Assembly: GCA_963776735.1 (NCBI GenBank)
Contig: CAVZNV010000021.1
Coordinates: 248,001-312,000 of the forward strand
DNA length: 64,000 nt
Source: PALSA-612 sp963776735
GTDB lineage: Bacteria > Actinomycetota > Thermoleophilia > Gaiellales > Gaiellaceae
Direction: 5' to 3'
Shown: positions 34,060 to 42,333 of the stretch, in pieces
How positions within the stretch are numbered: position 1 is the stretch's first letter
Layout of the letters: each line of letters opens with the position of its first letter
Notes under the pieces: model-generated
What the model was told of the DNA's origin: nothing
What the model saw: only the letters and a program-made list of their open reading frames with translations
Database searches by the model: none
Translations under genes and position numbers: made by a program

Positions 34060-34488
34060 ATGGGATTCGATCCCAACGTCGACTACCCGCTCGGCCTCCG
34101 GCGACCCGACCTCGTCCTGACGCCCGGTGGGCATCCGCTCGACGAGGTGACGCTCGAGGCGATCCTCGCGGGGACGATCGGCGCGGAGGAACTCAGGGCG
34201 ACGCCCGAGACGCTTCGGCGGCAGGCTGCGGTCGCGCGGGTCGCGGGCCGTTCGCAGCTCGCCGACAACCTCGAGCGGGCGGCCGAGCTCGCGAACGTGC
34301 CGGCCGAGACGATTTTCGAGGTCTACGCGGCGCTGCGTCCGAACCGGTCGTCGGCGGCCGAGCTCGAGGCCTGGGCGCGGCGGCTGGAGGGAGAATGGGA
34401 CGCCCCGCTGACGGCGGCGTTCGTGCGCGAGGCGGCGCAGGTCTATTCCTCGAGGGGGCTGCTTGCCGGAGAACGGGCGCAGGTCTAG
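34060..34488 (+). CDS. pduE: B12-dependent diol/glycerol dehydratase small subunit
   Basis: 142 residues matching the small (gamma) subunit of adenosylcobalamin-dependent diol/glycerol dehydratases. Diagnostic blocks: DYPLGLRRPDLVLTPGGHPL, EELRATPETLRRQA, AGRSQLADNLERAAELANVP, ALRPNRSSAAELEAWARRLE and AAFVREAAQVYSSRGLL. It is encoded before the large subunit, the reverse of the usual large-medium-small order, and overlaps the next gene by 26 bp. ATG 34060 gives the expected N-terminus. Divergent SDR starts 24 bp away. Confidence 0.88.
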   Translation: MGFDPNVDYPLGLRRPDLVLTPGGHPLDEVTLEAILAGTIGAEELRATPETLRRQAAVARVAGRSQLADNLERAAELANVPAETIFEVYAALRPNRSSAAELEAWARRLEGEWDAPLTAAFVREAAQVYSSRGLLAGERAQV

Positions 34489-36751
34489 GCGCTTCGAGTC
34501 GCGCGAGCAGCGGGAGCTGCGGCGCGAGCTGCTCGTGTCTCCGTATCCGGAGCTCGGGCTCGTGGCGATGGACGGGCCGAACGACCCGGAGCCCAGCCTG
34601 GTCGTCGAAGGCGGGCGCGTGGTCGAGATCGACGGCCGTCGCGAGCCGCACTTCGACGTCATCGACCACTTCCTCGCCCGGCACGGGATCGACGTCGACG
34701 CGGCGGCGGAAGCGCAGGCGCTGACCGACGAGGAGCTCGCGCGGAAGCTCGTCGACGTCGACTGCCCGCGCGAAGAGCTCGTTCGCCTGTCGCGGGGTCT
34801 GACCCCCGCGCGGCTCGCACGCATCGCCGCCCGGCTCGATCCCGTCGAGATGATGTTCGCGCTCAAGAAGCTGCGGGCACGGCGTGCGCCGGCGAACCAG
34901 GCCCACGTCACGAATCTGAAGGACAACCCGGCGCTGCTCGCTGCGGACGCCGCCGAGGCGGCTCTCCGCGGGTTCGCGGAGGTCGAGACGACGGTCGGCG
35001 TCTCCCGGTACGCGCCGCTGAACGCGATCGCGATCCTCGTCGGCTCGCAGACCGGGCGGCCCGGTGTGATGACGCAGTGCGCGGTCGAGGAGCGGCGCAA
35101 CCTCGACCTCGCGATCCGCGGGCTCGTCACCTACGCCGAGACCCTGTCCGTCTACGGCACGGAGCCGGTGTTCGTGGACGGCGACGACACGCCCTGGTCG
35201 AAGGCGTTCCTCGGGTCCGCGTACGCGTCGCGCGGCGTGAAGATCCGCTTCACGTCGGGCGGAGGCTCGGAGGCGCTCATGGGCCGGTCGCTCGGTTACT
35301 CGATGCTGTACCTGGAGGCGCGCTGTCTCGCCGCCGTCCGGGCGGCGGGCTCGCAGGGTGTTCAGAACGGCTCGATCTCGTGCGTGGCGCTGGCACTCGC
35401 CGTGCCTGGCGGGACGCGAGAGATCCTGGCGGAGAACCTGATCGCCGCCTGGCTCGACCTCGAGGTCGCGGCGGGCAACGACGCCATCGCGTCGCATTCG
35501 GAGATCCGCAAGACGGCGAAGCTGATGGGCCAGCTGCTGCCGGGCACCGACTTCGTCACGTCCGGGTACTCGGTGATGCCGCGCTACGACAACATGTTCG
35601 GCGGCGGCAACTACGACGCGGACGACCTCGAGGAGTGGATGACCGTCCAGCGCGACTGGCAGGTCGACGGGGGCATCGAGCCGGCGGCGGAGGACGAGGT
35701 CGTGGCCGTGCGCGAGCGGGCGGCCAGGGCCGTGCAGGCGGTGTTCCAGGAGCTGGGTCTGCCGGCGATCACGGAGGAAGAGGTCGACGCGGCCGTCTAC
35801 GGGGCGACGAGTCGCGACCTGCCTGATCGCGACCGCGGCGCCGACGCGGAGGCGGCCGACCGGCTGCTCGCGACGGGGACGAGCGGCGTCGAGGTCGTGC
35901 GTGCGCTCGAGGCGCGTGGGTTCTCGGACGTGGCGGAGGCGATCGTCGGCATGCAGCGCCAGCGGATCTCGGCCGACTATCTGCAGACGTCGGCGGTGAT
36001 CGACGCGGATGGGACCGTGCGCTCGGCGGTGAACGACCCGAACCGGTACGCAGGCCCGGGCAGCGGCTACCGGTTGGAGGGCGAGCGGTGGGAGCTGCTG
36101 CAGTCGCTCCCGTACGTCGTCGATCCGCGCGAGCTCGTGGAAGCGGACGCGGATGGCGAGCCCGTCGTCGTCGAGACCGGCGATGCCGTGGCCGGCGGGG
36201 ACGCGGGGGAGGTGGTCGTGGCGGTCGGGCCTGCGTTCGGGGACGGTCTGCGGGCGACGATCAACGGTCTTTCGCACGCGGACGTGCTCGCCGCCCTGTG
36301 CGAAGGGATCCGGGAGGGCGGCGCGCGGGCTCGGGTCGTGCGCGTGCGCCGGTCGTCGGACGTCGCGTTCATCGGCCACGACGGCGCGCGGCTGTCGGGC
36401 TCCGGCGTCGCCGTCGGGCTGCAGTCGAAGGGAACGGCCGTCATCCATCGCGCCGATCTCGAGCCGCTCGACAACCTGGAGCTGTTCGGCATGTCGCCGC
36501 TCTACTCGCTCGACTCGTACCGCGCGATCGGCCGCAACGCCGCCGGCTACGCGCTGGGGCAGCCGGTCGGCCCGGTGCCGACCCTGATGGACAACTACGC
36601 ACGCGCCAAGCTGATCGTCAAGACGACGCTCCTGCACGCCCGCGAGACGGCGGCCATCGTCCCGGGCGCGCCGCCCGTGGAGCTCACCCTGTCCGCGGAC
36701 GCCGTGGCCGGCGCGAACAGGTCCGAGGGACTGTCCCTCGGACGTGGCTGA
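34463..36751 (+). CDS. pduCD: B12-dependent diol/glycerol dehydratase, fused large and medium subunits
   Basis: 762 residues. Residues 1 to about 560 are the large (alpha) subunit: GLVAMDGPNDPEPSL, QAHVTNLKDNP, VSRYAPLNAIAILVGSQTG, RPGVMTQCAVEE, YGTEPVFVDGDDTPWSK, VQNGSISC and YDNMFGGGNYDADD. The rest is the medium (beta) subunit: INGLSHADVLAALCEGI, HDGARLSGSGVAVGLQSKGT and PLYSLDSYRAIGRNAAGYA. It catalyses radical dehydration of 1,2-diols or glycerol to aldehydes. The C-terminus reads ...VAGANRSEGLSLGRG, of which SEGLSLG is encoded by the palindrome at 36721. TTG 34463 with GAGGGGG upstream. No PduGH/DdrAB-type reactivating factor is present nearby. Confidence 0.88.
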   Translation: MPENGRRSRRFESREQRELRRELLVSPYPELGLVAMDGPNDPEPSLVVEGGRVVEIDGRREPHFDVIDHFLARHGIDVDAAAEAQALTDEELARKLVDVDCPREELVRLSRGLTPARLARIAARLDPVEMMFALKKLRARRAPANQAHVTNLKDNPALLAADAAEAALRGFAEVETTVGVSRYAPLNAIAILVGSQTGRPGVMTQCAVEERRNLDLAIRGLVTYAETLSVYGTEPVFVDGDDTPWSKAFLGSAYASRGVKIRFTSGGGSEALMGRSLGYSMLYLEARCLAAVRAAGSQGVQNGSISCVALALAVPGGTREILAENLIAAWLDLEVAAGNDAIASHSEIRKTAKLMGQLLPGTDFVTSGYSVMPRYDNMFGGGNYDADDLEEWMTVQRDWQVDGGIEPAAEDEVVAVRERAARAVQAVFQELGLPAITEEEVDAAVYGATSRDLPDRDRGADAEAADRLLATGTSGVEVVRALEARGFSDVAEAIVGMQRQRISADYLQTSAVIDADGTVRSAVNDPNRYAGPGSGYRLEGERWELLQSLPYVVDPRELVEADADGEPVVVETGDAVAGGDAGEVVVAVGPAFGDGLRATINGLSHADVLAALCEGIREGGARARVVRVRRSSDVAFIGHDGARLSGSGVAVGLQSKGTAVIHRADLEPLDNLELFGMSPLYSLDSYRAIGRNAAGYALGQPVGPVPTLMDNYARAKLIVKTTLLHARETAAIVPGAPPVELTLSADAVAGANRSEGLSLGRG
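36721..36743. repeat. dispersed 23-bp palindrome (REP-like), copy 11, inside pduCD 3' end
   Basis: Exact copy, central T. Translated in the dehydratase frame as SEGLSLG, with the stop codon 6-8 bp beyond. Confidence 0.92.
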
Positions 36752-36764
36752 TCGAGCCGAGTCT

Positions 36765-36947
36765 CTAGGCGCCGGGCTTGCCGGCGATGCCCCACTGCTT
36801 GGGCGAGACGCCCTGCACGACGACCTGAATGTGCTCCGGGGCGGCGCCGCTCGACTCGGCGAGCGCGTCGGTCAGCGCCGCGATGATCTTGGGGACGGAC
36901 TCCTCCGTCACGCGCGTGTCGTACAGCTTCACGTCGATCCAGGGCAT
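36765..36947 (-). CDS. 4-oxalocrotonate tautomerase-family protein
   Basis: 60 residues, the full length of a 4-OT subunit. MPWIDVKLYD supplies the catalytic N-terminal proline after Met removal. EHIQVVVQGVSPKQWGIAG holds the family's C-terminal strand. The usual Arg11 and Arg39 positions are only partly matched (R12 in DTRV). Acts on enol/keto acids. Start ATG 36947, one base after the stop of the gene at 36949-37350 on the same strand, so co-transcribed. Confidence 0.82.
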   Translation of the reverse strand: MPWIDVKLYDTRVTEESVPKIIAALTDALAESSGAAPEHIQVVVQGVSPKQWGIAGKPGA

Positions 36948-36948
36948 C

Positions 36949-37350
36949 TCAGCGCTCCTTCTTTCGTAGGACGAGAGCGCCGACGATAACGAGCGCGAGC
37001 AGGAGCTGCAGCGGCGCCGAGATCCCTCCGGAGCGGTGCCAGCCCTCGAGCCGGTGCGACGGGAACAGCTTCGGCCCGTCCGGGTCGGCCCGCGGAAGGA
37101 CGTGCTCCAGGTCGGGAGCGGCGGAGAACGCGGCTCCGACCACTGCCGGGTCGAAGAGACCGCGGCGCAACGCGAGCAGTGCGAGCAGGCCGAGTCCGGT
37201 CGCTGCTTCGAACCGGGTCGAGTCGAAGTCCTCGTGCGGCACCGCGTCGCCGGCTGCGTGCAGCGCGAGACCGGCGAGCGCGGCCCTGTCGTTCGAGCCC
37301 GTCAACGCGCCCGCAACCGCACCCGTCGCCACGTGGAGGGCCACGATCAT
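36949..37350 (-). CDS. small membrane protein of unknown function
   Basis: 133 residues from ATG 37350. Hydrophobic segments near residues 2-20, 33-45, 58-75 and 110-127. Conserved-looking polar motifs HAAGDAVPHEDFD and APDLEHVLPRAD sit between helices and recall membrane-bound metal-dependent hydrolases, but the match is not strong enough to name a family. Followed immediately by the tautomerase gene. Confidence 0.6.
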   Translation of the reverse strand: MIVALHVATGAVAGALTGSNDRAALAGLALHAAGDAVPHEDFDSTRFEAATGLGLLALLALRRGLFDPAVVGAAFSAAPDLEHVLPRADPDGPKLFPSHRLEGWHRSGGISAPLQLLLALVIVGALVLRKKER

Positions 37351-37376
37351 CCGGCTGAGCCTAGACGTTCGGCCAA

Positions 37377-38036
37377 TCAGCGTGCCAGGTAGCCGCCGTC
37401 CACCGGCACGATCGCCCCGCTGACGTAGCGCGCGTCGTCGGACAGGAGCCACGCGACCGCGCCGGCGACGTCATCCGGCGTCCCCCAGCGTCCGAGCGGG
37501 ATGCGTGCGTCGACCTCGCGGCGCTTCCAGTCCTCCATGTCGGCGGTCATATCGGTCTCGATGAACCCTGGCGCGACCGCGTTGACGCGGACGCCGCGGC
37601 CGGCGAGCTCGTTCGACAGCGCCTTGGTGAGCTGGGCGACGCCTCCTTTCGACGCGGCGTAGGCGGCGGCGTTCATGCCGCCGAAAAACGAGAGCTGCGA
37701 GGCCATGAGGACGATAGCGCCGCCGCCCTGCTCGACCATCCGCGTCGCCGCCGCCTGCGCCGCGGCGGCGACCGAGACGAGGTTGACGTCGATCACCCGG
37801 CGCCAGTCGTCCAGCGTGTGCTCGAGCGCCGGCTTACGGACGATCGTGCCCGCGTTCGCGACAAGCGCGTCGATGCGTTCGAGGCGCTCGACGACGGCGC
37901 GCGCCTGCTCCGGGTCGGCGAGGTCGACGCCGCTCGCGCGCTCGGCGGTCTCGACCTCCCAGCCGTCGCCGCGTAGCCGTTCGGCGATTGCCGCCCCGAT
38001 CCCGCGGCTCGCACCCGTGACAAGTGCGAGGCGCAC
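37377..38036 (-). CDS. SDR oxidoreductase
   Basis: 219-residue classical SDR. TGASRGIG (residues 7-14), ASGVDLADPEQA, NAGTIVRKPALEHT, MASQLSFFGGMNAAA, YAASK and GFIETDMTADM, with VDGGYLAR at the C-terminus. The compact form resembles 2-deoxy-D-gluconate/3-ketoacyl-type reductases. GTG 38036 overlaps the TAG of the secreted gene at 38036-38845. Downstream by 26 bp is the small membrane protein gene. Confidence 0.84.
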   Translation of the reverse strand: MRLALVTGASRGIGAAIAERLRGDGWEVETAERASGVDLADPEQARAVVERLERIDALVANAGTIVRKPALEHTLDDWRRVIDVNLVSVAAAAQAAATRMVEQGGGAIVLMASQLSFFGGMNAAAYAASKGGVAQLTKALSNELAGRGVRVNAVAPGFIETDMTADMEDWKRREVDARIPLGRWGTPDDVAGAVAWLLSDDARYVSGAIVPVDGGYLAR

Positions 38037-38845
38037 TACGAAGGCTTGAGGTCGTAACGGTCGTCGAGTCCGATGTTCGCGCCCGCGTAGAAGCCGACAA
38101 ACGTAAAGACGCCTCCGAGCTTGTCGGGCTCGTACTGGACGACCTCGATCGGCAACCCTTCGCCGCTCGTTCCGAAATGCGCCAGGAACCCACCCGCGTC
38201 GTAGCTCGGCAACGGCTCGACCTTCAAGGGATGCAGGTGCAGCTCGAGAGAAGGTGCCTCACCGACCCGCGTAATCTCGGTGCCGTCCAAGGTGAAGGTG
38301 ACGTCCTTCACCTGCGGTGTCCCGAGCTTGACACTGCAGTAGAGCCTCCCGGTTTGGAGTGACTCGCCGCGACCTGTCACCTTGCGCCCCGAGATCGTGA
38401 GCTCGACCGTCCCCGACCAATGCGCTCCGCACGTCTGCTTTCCGATCGAAGTGCCGTCGCTCGTGAACGTCCCCGACCAGGCCTTCGTCGCCATCGGCTC
38501 CCCACCGTGACTTCCGCCCGGCCCGCCGCCGCCGACCACGATGAGACCGGTTTCCTTTCCGTCGCGGTGGTAGAAGAAGCGGCCGGCCTTCTTGAACGCG
38601 ATGCTCTGTCGCCGCCCGGGCTGGAGCGTGAACGTGCGCCACGCGCGGGTGTCGCTGGCGATGCGGTGAGCCTGCTTGCCCGTGTTCGACCACGTGACGG
38701 ATCCGCCGACGGCGACGACCACCGTGCCCGGCGTCAGCAAGGCGTCGCTCACCTTGACCGTTGCGGGCCGCGGCGACGCCGCCGCCAACCCGGCCCAGAT
38801 ACACGCGGCGGCGACGCCCAACACCATCGCGACGCGATGCCACAC
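38036..38845 (-). CDS. secreted protein with cupredoxin-like N-terminal domain
   Basis: 269 residues with a signal peptide (VLGVAAACIWAGLAAASPRP). Residues about 27-105 look like a cupredoxin-type beta-sandwich (ALLTPGTVVVAVGGSVTWSN, KQAHRIASD, FTLQPGRRQSIAFKKAGRFF, YHRDGKETG). The copper-ligand Cys is absent, so metal binding is doubtful. A Gly-rich linker leads to a second beta-rich domain of unknown type. Its TAG overlaps the GTG of the SDR gene. Confidence 0.65.
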   Translation of the reverse strand: MWHRVAMVLGVAAACIWAGLAAASPRPATVKVSDALLTPGTVVVAVGGSVTWSNTGKQAHRIASDTRAWRTFTLQPGRRQSIAFKKAGRFFYHRDGKETGLIVVGGGGPGGSHGGEPMATKAWSGTFTSDGTSIGKQTCGAHWSGTVELTISGRKVTGRGESLQTGRLYCSVKLGTPQVKDVTFTLDGTEITRVGEAPSLELHLHPLKVEPLPSYDAGGFLAHFGTSGEGLPIEVVQYEPDKLGGVFTFVGFYAGANIGLDDRYDLKPS

Positions 38846-38900
38846 GGCTGCATCGCACCACCTCTGCCGCGGAGTGTCAAGCGGCGACTCGGCCCGATCG

Positions 38901-38933
38901 GACAGGTCCGAGGGACAGTCCCTCGGACCTGTC
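38901..38933. repeat. dispersed palindrome (REP-like), copy 12, extended to 33 bp
   Basis: Exact core at 38906-38928, central A; arms extend perfectly by GACAG and CTGTC. It overlaps the end of the cupin gene (stop codon at 38932-38934) and lies upstream of the secreted protein gene on the same strand. Confidence 0.92.
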
Positions 38934-39327
38934 AGCGTTCGACGTGTCCGGCGCCGCCGTCCGGGCCGAGGACGAGGTCGCGCTCGCGGTCAGGCACGTG
39001 GTCGAGCGGCACCGGGGCGAGCGCCTCGACGAACTGGGCGCCGCTCTCGGTGCGGACGGAGTGCTCGACACCGCGGTTGATCACGGCCCAGTCGCCGACG
39101 CCGAGCGTGCGCGTGCCCTGGTCGGCCACGGTCAGCTCGAGCTCGCCCTCGGTGACGATCATCACCTGCTCGGTGTGCTCGTGGACGTGCGGCGGGACGC
39201 CGAAGCCGGGGTCGTAGTTCACCCGGCAGACGAGCACCTGCTCGCCGCCGGCCGCATGGATGTTCACGCCCGGTACGAACGCGTGCAGCGGCACGCCGTT
39301 CCACGTGCCGAACGGCGAATTCGCCAC
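38932..39327 (-). CDS. cupin-domain protein
   Basis: 131-residue single cupin. Metal-binding motif 1 is PPHVHEHTEQVMIVTEGELE (His, His, Glu) and motif 2 is GDWAVINRGVEHSVRT (His). Non-enzymatic or dioxygenase-like; ligand unknown. GTG 39327 shares one base with the TAG of the Mo-subunit gene (TAGTG), so it is the last gene of the molybdenum hydroxylase operon. Confidence 0.84.
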   Translation of the reverse strand: MANSPFGTWNGVPLHAFVPGVNIHAAGGEQVLVCRVNYDPGFGVPPHVHEHTEQVMIVTEGELELTVADQGTRTLGVGDWAVINRGVEHSVRTESGAQFVEALAPVPLDHVPDRERDLVLGPDGGAGHVER

Positions 39328-40442
39328 TACGCGTCGACGACGAGCCGCACCGGGCCGTCGGAGGCCGCCACGGCCGCGAGCGACACGTCCTCGTCGTACA
39401 CGACGACCTTGCCCTTCCGCGTCGCTTCGCCCTCACCGGCCTTCTTCGCGGCCAGCGCCCGCAGCACCCGCTCCGGTGTGATCGGCAGCTCGGTGATCCA
39501 GACGCCGATCGCGTCGTGCACTGCCGTCGCGATCGCCGGCGGCTGCGGGTTGTTCGCCATCTCGCCGATGCCCTTGGCGCCGTACGGCCCGTCCGCGGAG
39601 GGGTTCTCGATCAGCACCGTGTCGAGGACGGGCATGTCGTCCATGGACGGTGCGAGGTACGACCCGAACGCGTCGCCGCGATGCTCGACGCTCGGGTAGT
39701 ACGGGTAGCTCGTCTCCAGCACGCCGAGCCCGAGCCCCTGGATCGCACCACCCTCGATCTGCCCCTCGACGAGCGTCGGGTTGATCGCCCGGCCGACGTC
39801 GAAGCACTGGACGAGCCGCGTCACGCGCACCTGGCCGGTCTCGTCGTCGACCTCGACCTCGGCGGCGCACGCGGCGTACGAGATCGCCGAGTGCGGCGGC
39901 AGGTCGACCTTGCCCGTCTCGGGCTCGACGATCGCCGCGTACGGCTTCAGCTGCGCGCCGGTGCCGGTGATCAGCTCCCCGTGGCCCCAGGTGGCCGCCG
40001 CAGCCACGTCCGGAACGGAGATCTTCGTTTGCGGCGAGCCCTTCGCGACGACTTCGCCGTCGACGATGTCGAGGTCGGCAGGGTTGATCTCGAGCTCCTT
40101 CCCGGCGATGTCGAGGATCTGCTCGCGCACGCGCTCGGCCGCCTTCTTCACGGCCATCCCCGCGACGAACGTGGCCCGCGAGGCGAAGGTGCCCGTGCAG
40201 ACCGGCGACGAGTCGGTGTTCGAGTTGTCGTACGTGATCCACTCGTACGGCACGCCGATCGTCTCGGCGACGATCTGCGACTGGATCGTCTTCGAGCCGT
40301 TGCCGATGTCGGACGTGCCCGCGAAGACGTCGACGCGCCCGTCCGGCTTGACCTTGATCCACGCCTGCGACGGGTCGCCGTTCTGGTTCATCCCCGTCGG
40401 GTACTCGATCGCCGCGATCCCGCGGCCCTTGTGAACGGTCAT
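39327..40442 (-). CDS. molybdenum hydroxylase, C-terminal Mo-cofactor subunit (split large subunit)
   Basis: 371 residues corresponding to the second half of xanthine dehydrogenase-type Mo subunits. Features: DIGNGSKTIQSQIVAETIGV (Q-rich cofactor loop), STDSSPVCTGTFASRAT-like region (here NSNTDSSPVCTGTFASR), CFDVGRAINPTLVEGQIEGG and YGAKGIGEMANNP, which holds the catalytic Glu in GIGE. In most relatives this is fused to the preceding gene. ATG 40442 shares one base with that gene's TGA (TGATG), which should keep the two chains equimolar. The split is like the NdhL/NdhM pair of nicotinate dehydrogenase; the substrate here is unknown. Confidence 0.85.
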   Translation of the reverse strand: MTVHKGRGIAAIEYPTGMNQNGDPSQAWIKVKPDGRVDVFAGTSDIGNGSKTIQSQIVAETIGVPYEWITYDNSNTDSSPVCTGTFASRATFVAGMAVKKAAERVREQILDIAGKELEINPADLDIVDGEVVAKGSPQTKISVPDVAAAATWGHGELITGTGAQLKPYAAIVEPETGKVDLPPHSAISYAACAAEVEVDDETGQVRVTRLVQCFDVGRAINPTLVEGQIEGGAIQGLGLGVLETSYPYYPSVEHRGDAFGSYLAPSMDDMPVLDTVLIENPSADGPYGAKGIGEMANNPQPPAIATAVHDAIGVWITELPITPERVLRALAAKKAGEGEATRKGKVVVYDEDVSLAAVAASDGPVRLVVDA

Positions 40443-41812
40443 CAGTGTGCCTCCACGTTCCCGAGCTGGGCCACGAGGTGCTCCGGGAGCAGGTCGCCCG
40501 AGCGCGGCTCGGTGGTCATCGTCCGGTAGTCGGCCGGCAGCTCGTGGCCGAGATGGTCAGCGATCGCGAGGATCGTCGGCACGGTCGACGGGTCGGTGTA
40601 GACGACGCCGTTCGGGGACGTGTCGCCGATCCGGTTCGCGTTCTTCAGCCGCAGCTCGAACGGGTCGATGCCGAGCTCCTGGGCGATCCGGCTCATGTGC
40701 GTCTCGGTCGCGAACGAGACCGAGGTCACGCCGAAGCCGCGCATCGCGCTCGTCGGGGTGCGGTTCGTGAACACGACCCAGCCGTCGAAGTGCAGGTTCG
40801 GGATCGTGTACGCGCCCGTGTGGTGGAACGAGTGCTTGGTGACGCCGTAGGGCGAGAAGCGCGCATAGGCGCCGGAGTCGTGCAGCGTGACCATTCTGCG
40901 GCCGAGGATCCAGCCGTCCTTCGTGACCGCGTCCGCGATCTCCATGTGCCACGGCGCTCGGGTCGACGAGCAGAGGAACTCCTCCTCGCGCGTCCATCGC
41001 CACTTCGTCGGCTTGCCCGACTTGAGCGCGAGCAGCGCGCAGAGCGTCTCCGTCGCCGTGTCGACCTTGCCGCCGAAGCCGCCGCCGACGGTGCCGCCGA
41101 CGAACTTGAACTTGTTCAGCGGCTGCTGGAGGTGCGCGGCGACGACGCCCATCGAGAAGTACAGCGCCTGCGTGCAGGAGTAGATCGTCAGGCGACCGTT
41201 CGCCTCGGGCACGACCTGGCAGACCTGCGTCTCGATCGGCAGCTGCTCGATCGCGGCCGGCCGGTACACGCCCTGGACAATCAGATCGGCCTGCGCGAAC
41301 GCGGCGTCGATGTCGCCCTTGCGGATCTGCCGGTGATCCATCTCCGCTTCGAAGTGCGGGTACCAGTTGCCCCACTGGTGGATCCGCGGCGCGTGCGGGT
41401 CGAAGGCTTTGCGGACGTCGAAGAGCGGCTCCCAGACGTCGTACTCGATCTCGATCGCGTCGACGGCGGCCTGCGCGGTCTCCTCGTCCTCGGCTGCGAC
41501 GACGGCGATCGGCTGCCCGACGTAGCGCACCTCCTTCTCGGCGAGCAGCGGCTCGTCGCCGGGGATGCCGAGCGCGGACAGGTGGCCGTAGACGTTGAGG
41601 GGCACGTCCGCGGAAGTCACGACCGCGCGGACGCCCTTCATCTTCTCGGCGGCGCTCGTGTCGAGCTTCGTGATCCCGGCGTTGGGATGCGCTGAGCGCA
41701 AGGCCTTCACCCAGGCGGCGCCGGGGACGTCGACGTCCTCTACGAAAACCGTCCGGCCCGTGACGTGCGCCACCCCGTCGTAGCGGGGGAGGCGGGCTCC
41801 GACTGCCTTCAC
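40442..41812 (-). CDS. molybdenum hydroxylase, N-terminal Mo-cofactor subunit (split large subunit)
   Basis: 456 residues corresponding to the first half of the Mo subunit. The a/b hammerhead region contains DVDVPGAAWVKALRSAHPNA and VRYVGQPIAVVAAEDEE; cofactor binding begins with VGGTVGGGFGGKVDTATE. NRTPTSAMRGFGVTSVSFA is the active-site loop. The loop reads AMRGFG, as in purine/aromatic hydroxylases (FRGFG), and not the VAYRCSFR of form I CO dehydrogenase, so CO is unlikely to be the substrate. GTG 41812 overlaps the stop of the Fe-S subunit gene. Confidence 0.87.
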   Translation of the reverse strand: MKAVGARLPRYDGVAHVTGRTVFVEDVDVPGAAWVKALRSAHPNAGITKLDTSAAEKMKGVRAVVTSADVPLNVYGHLSALGIPGDEPLLAEKEVRYVGQPIAVVAAEDEETAQAAVDAIEIEYDVWEPLFDVRKAFDPHAPRIHQWGNWYPHFEAEMDHRQIRKGDIDAAFAQADLIVQGVYRPAAIEQLPIETQVCQVVPEANGRLTIYSCTQALYFSMGVVAAHLQQPLNKFKFVGGTVGGGFGGKVDTATETLCALLALKSGKPTKWRWTREEEFLCSSTRAPWHMEIADAVTKDGWILGRRMVTLHDSGAYARFSPYGVTKHSFHHTGAYTIPNLHFDGWVVFTNRTPTSAMRGFGVTSVSFATETHMSRIAQELGIDPFELRLKNANRIGDTSPNGVVYTDPSTVPTILAIADHLGHELPADYRTMTTEPRSGDLLPEHLVAQLGNVEAH

Positions 41813-42324
41813 GCGTCACCTCCCGAGTGCATCGTCGTGAACTGGCCTTCGGCCGTGGTCGTGATGTCGAACTCGTCGCCGCGTGCGGCGGCCGCGACGG
41901 CGTCGACGATCTTCACGTAGCCGGTGCAGCGGCAGACGTGGCCGCCGAGCGCCTCGGCGATCTCCTCACGGTCGTCCGTGCCACCGCCGGTGATGTACGC
42001 CGTCGCCGCCATCAGCAGGCCCGAGGTGCAGAAGCCGCACTGCGCCGCGTAGTGGTGGACGAACGCGGCCTGGATCGGCTCGAGGTCCTCGGGCGGCCCG
42101 AGCCCTTCGACGGTCGTGATCTCGGCGCCGTCGACGGCCGCGACCGGCGTCAGGCACGACCGGCGGGGGACACCGTCCACGAGCACGGTGCACGCGCCGC
42201 AGCCGCCCTGCTCGCAGCCGACCTTGGGACTGTTGACGCCGAGCTCCTCACGGAGGACGTCGAGCAACGTCGTCAGCGGCGGGCTCTCGATCTCGTGCGC
42301 GGTGCCGTTGACGTTCAGGTTCAT
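41809..42324 (-). CDS. molybdenum hydroxylase 2Fe-2S subunit
   Basis: 171 residues with two 2Fe-2S clusters. The plant-ferredoxin-type cluster uses C37, C42, C45 and C57 (VGCEQGGCGACTVLVDG). The second uses C96, C99, C131 and C133 (QCGFCTSG and CRCTGY). It shuttles electrons from the Mo site to FAD. Operon order on the minus strand is FAD, Fe-S, Mo-N, Mo-C, cupin. ATG 42324 lies 9 bp after the FAD subunit stop. Confidence 0.92.
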   Translation of the reverse strand: MNLNVNGTAHEIESPPLTTLLDVLREELGVNSPKVGCEQGGCGACTVLVDGVPRRSCLTPVAAVDGAEITTVEGLGPPEDLEPIQAAFVHHYAAQCGFCTSGLLMAATAYITGGGTDDREEIAEALGGHVCRCTGYVKIVDAVAAAARGDEFDITTTAEGQFTTMHSGGDA

Positions 42325-42333
42325 CGGCTCTCC

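Noticed and set aside
39327..41812. Form I CO dehydrogenase large subunit
   Set aside because: The active-site loop reads AMRGFG, not the VAYRCSFR motif with Cys, so CO oxidation is not supported despite CoxD/CoxE-like genes nearby.
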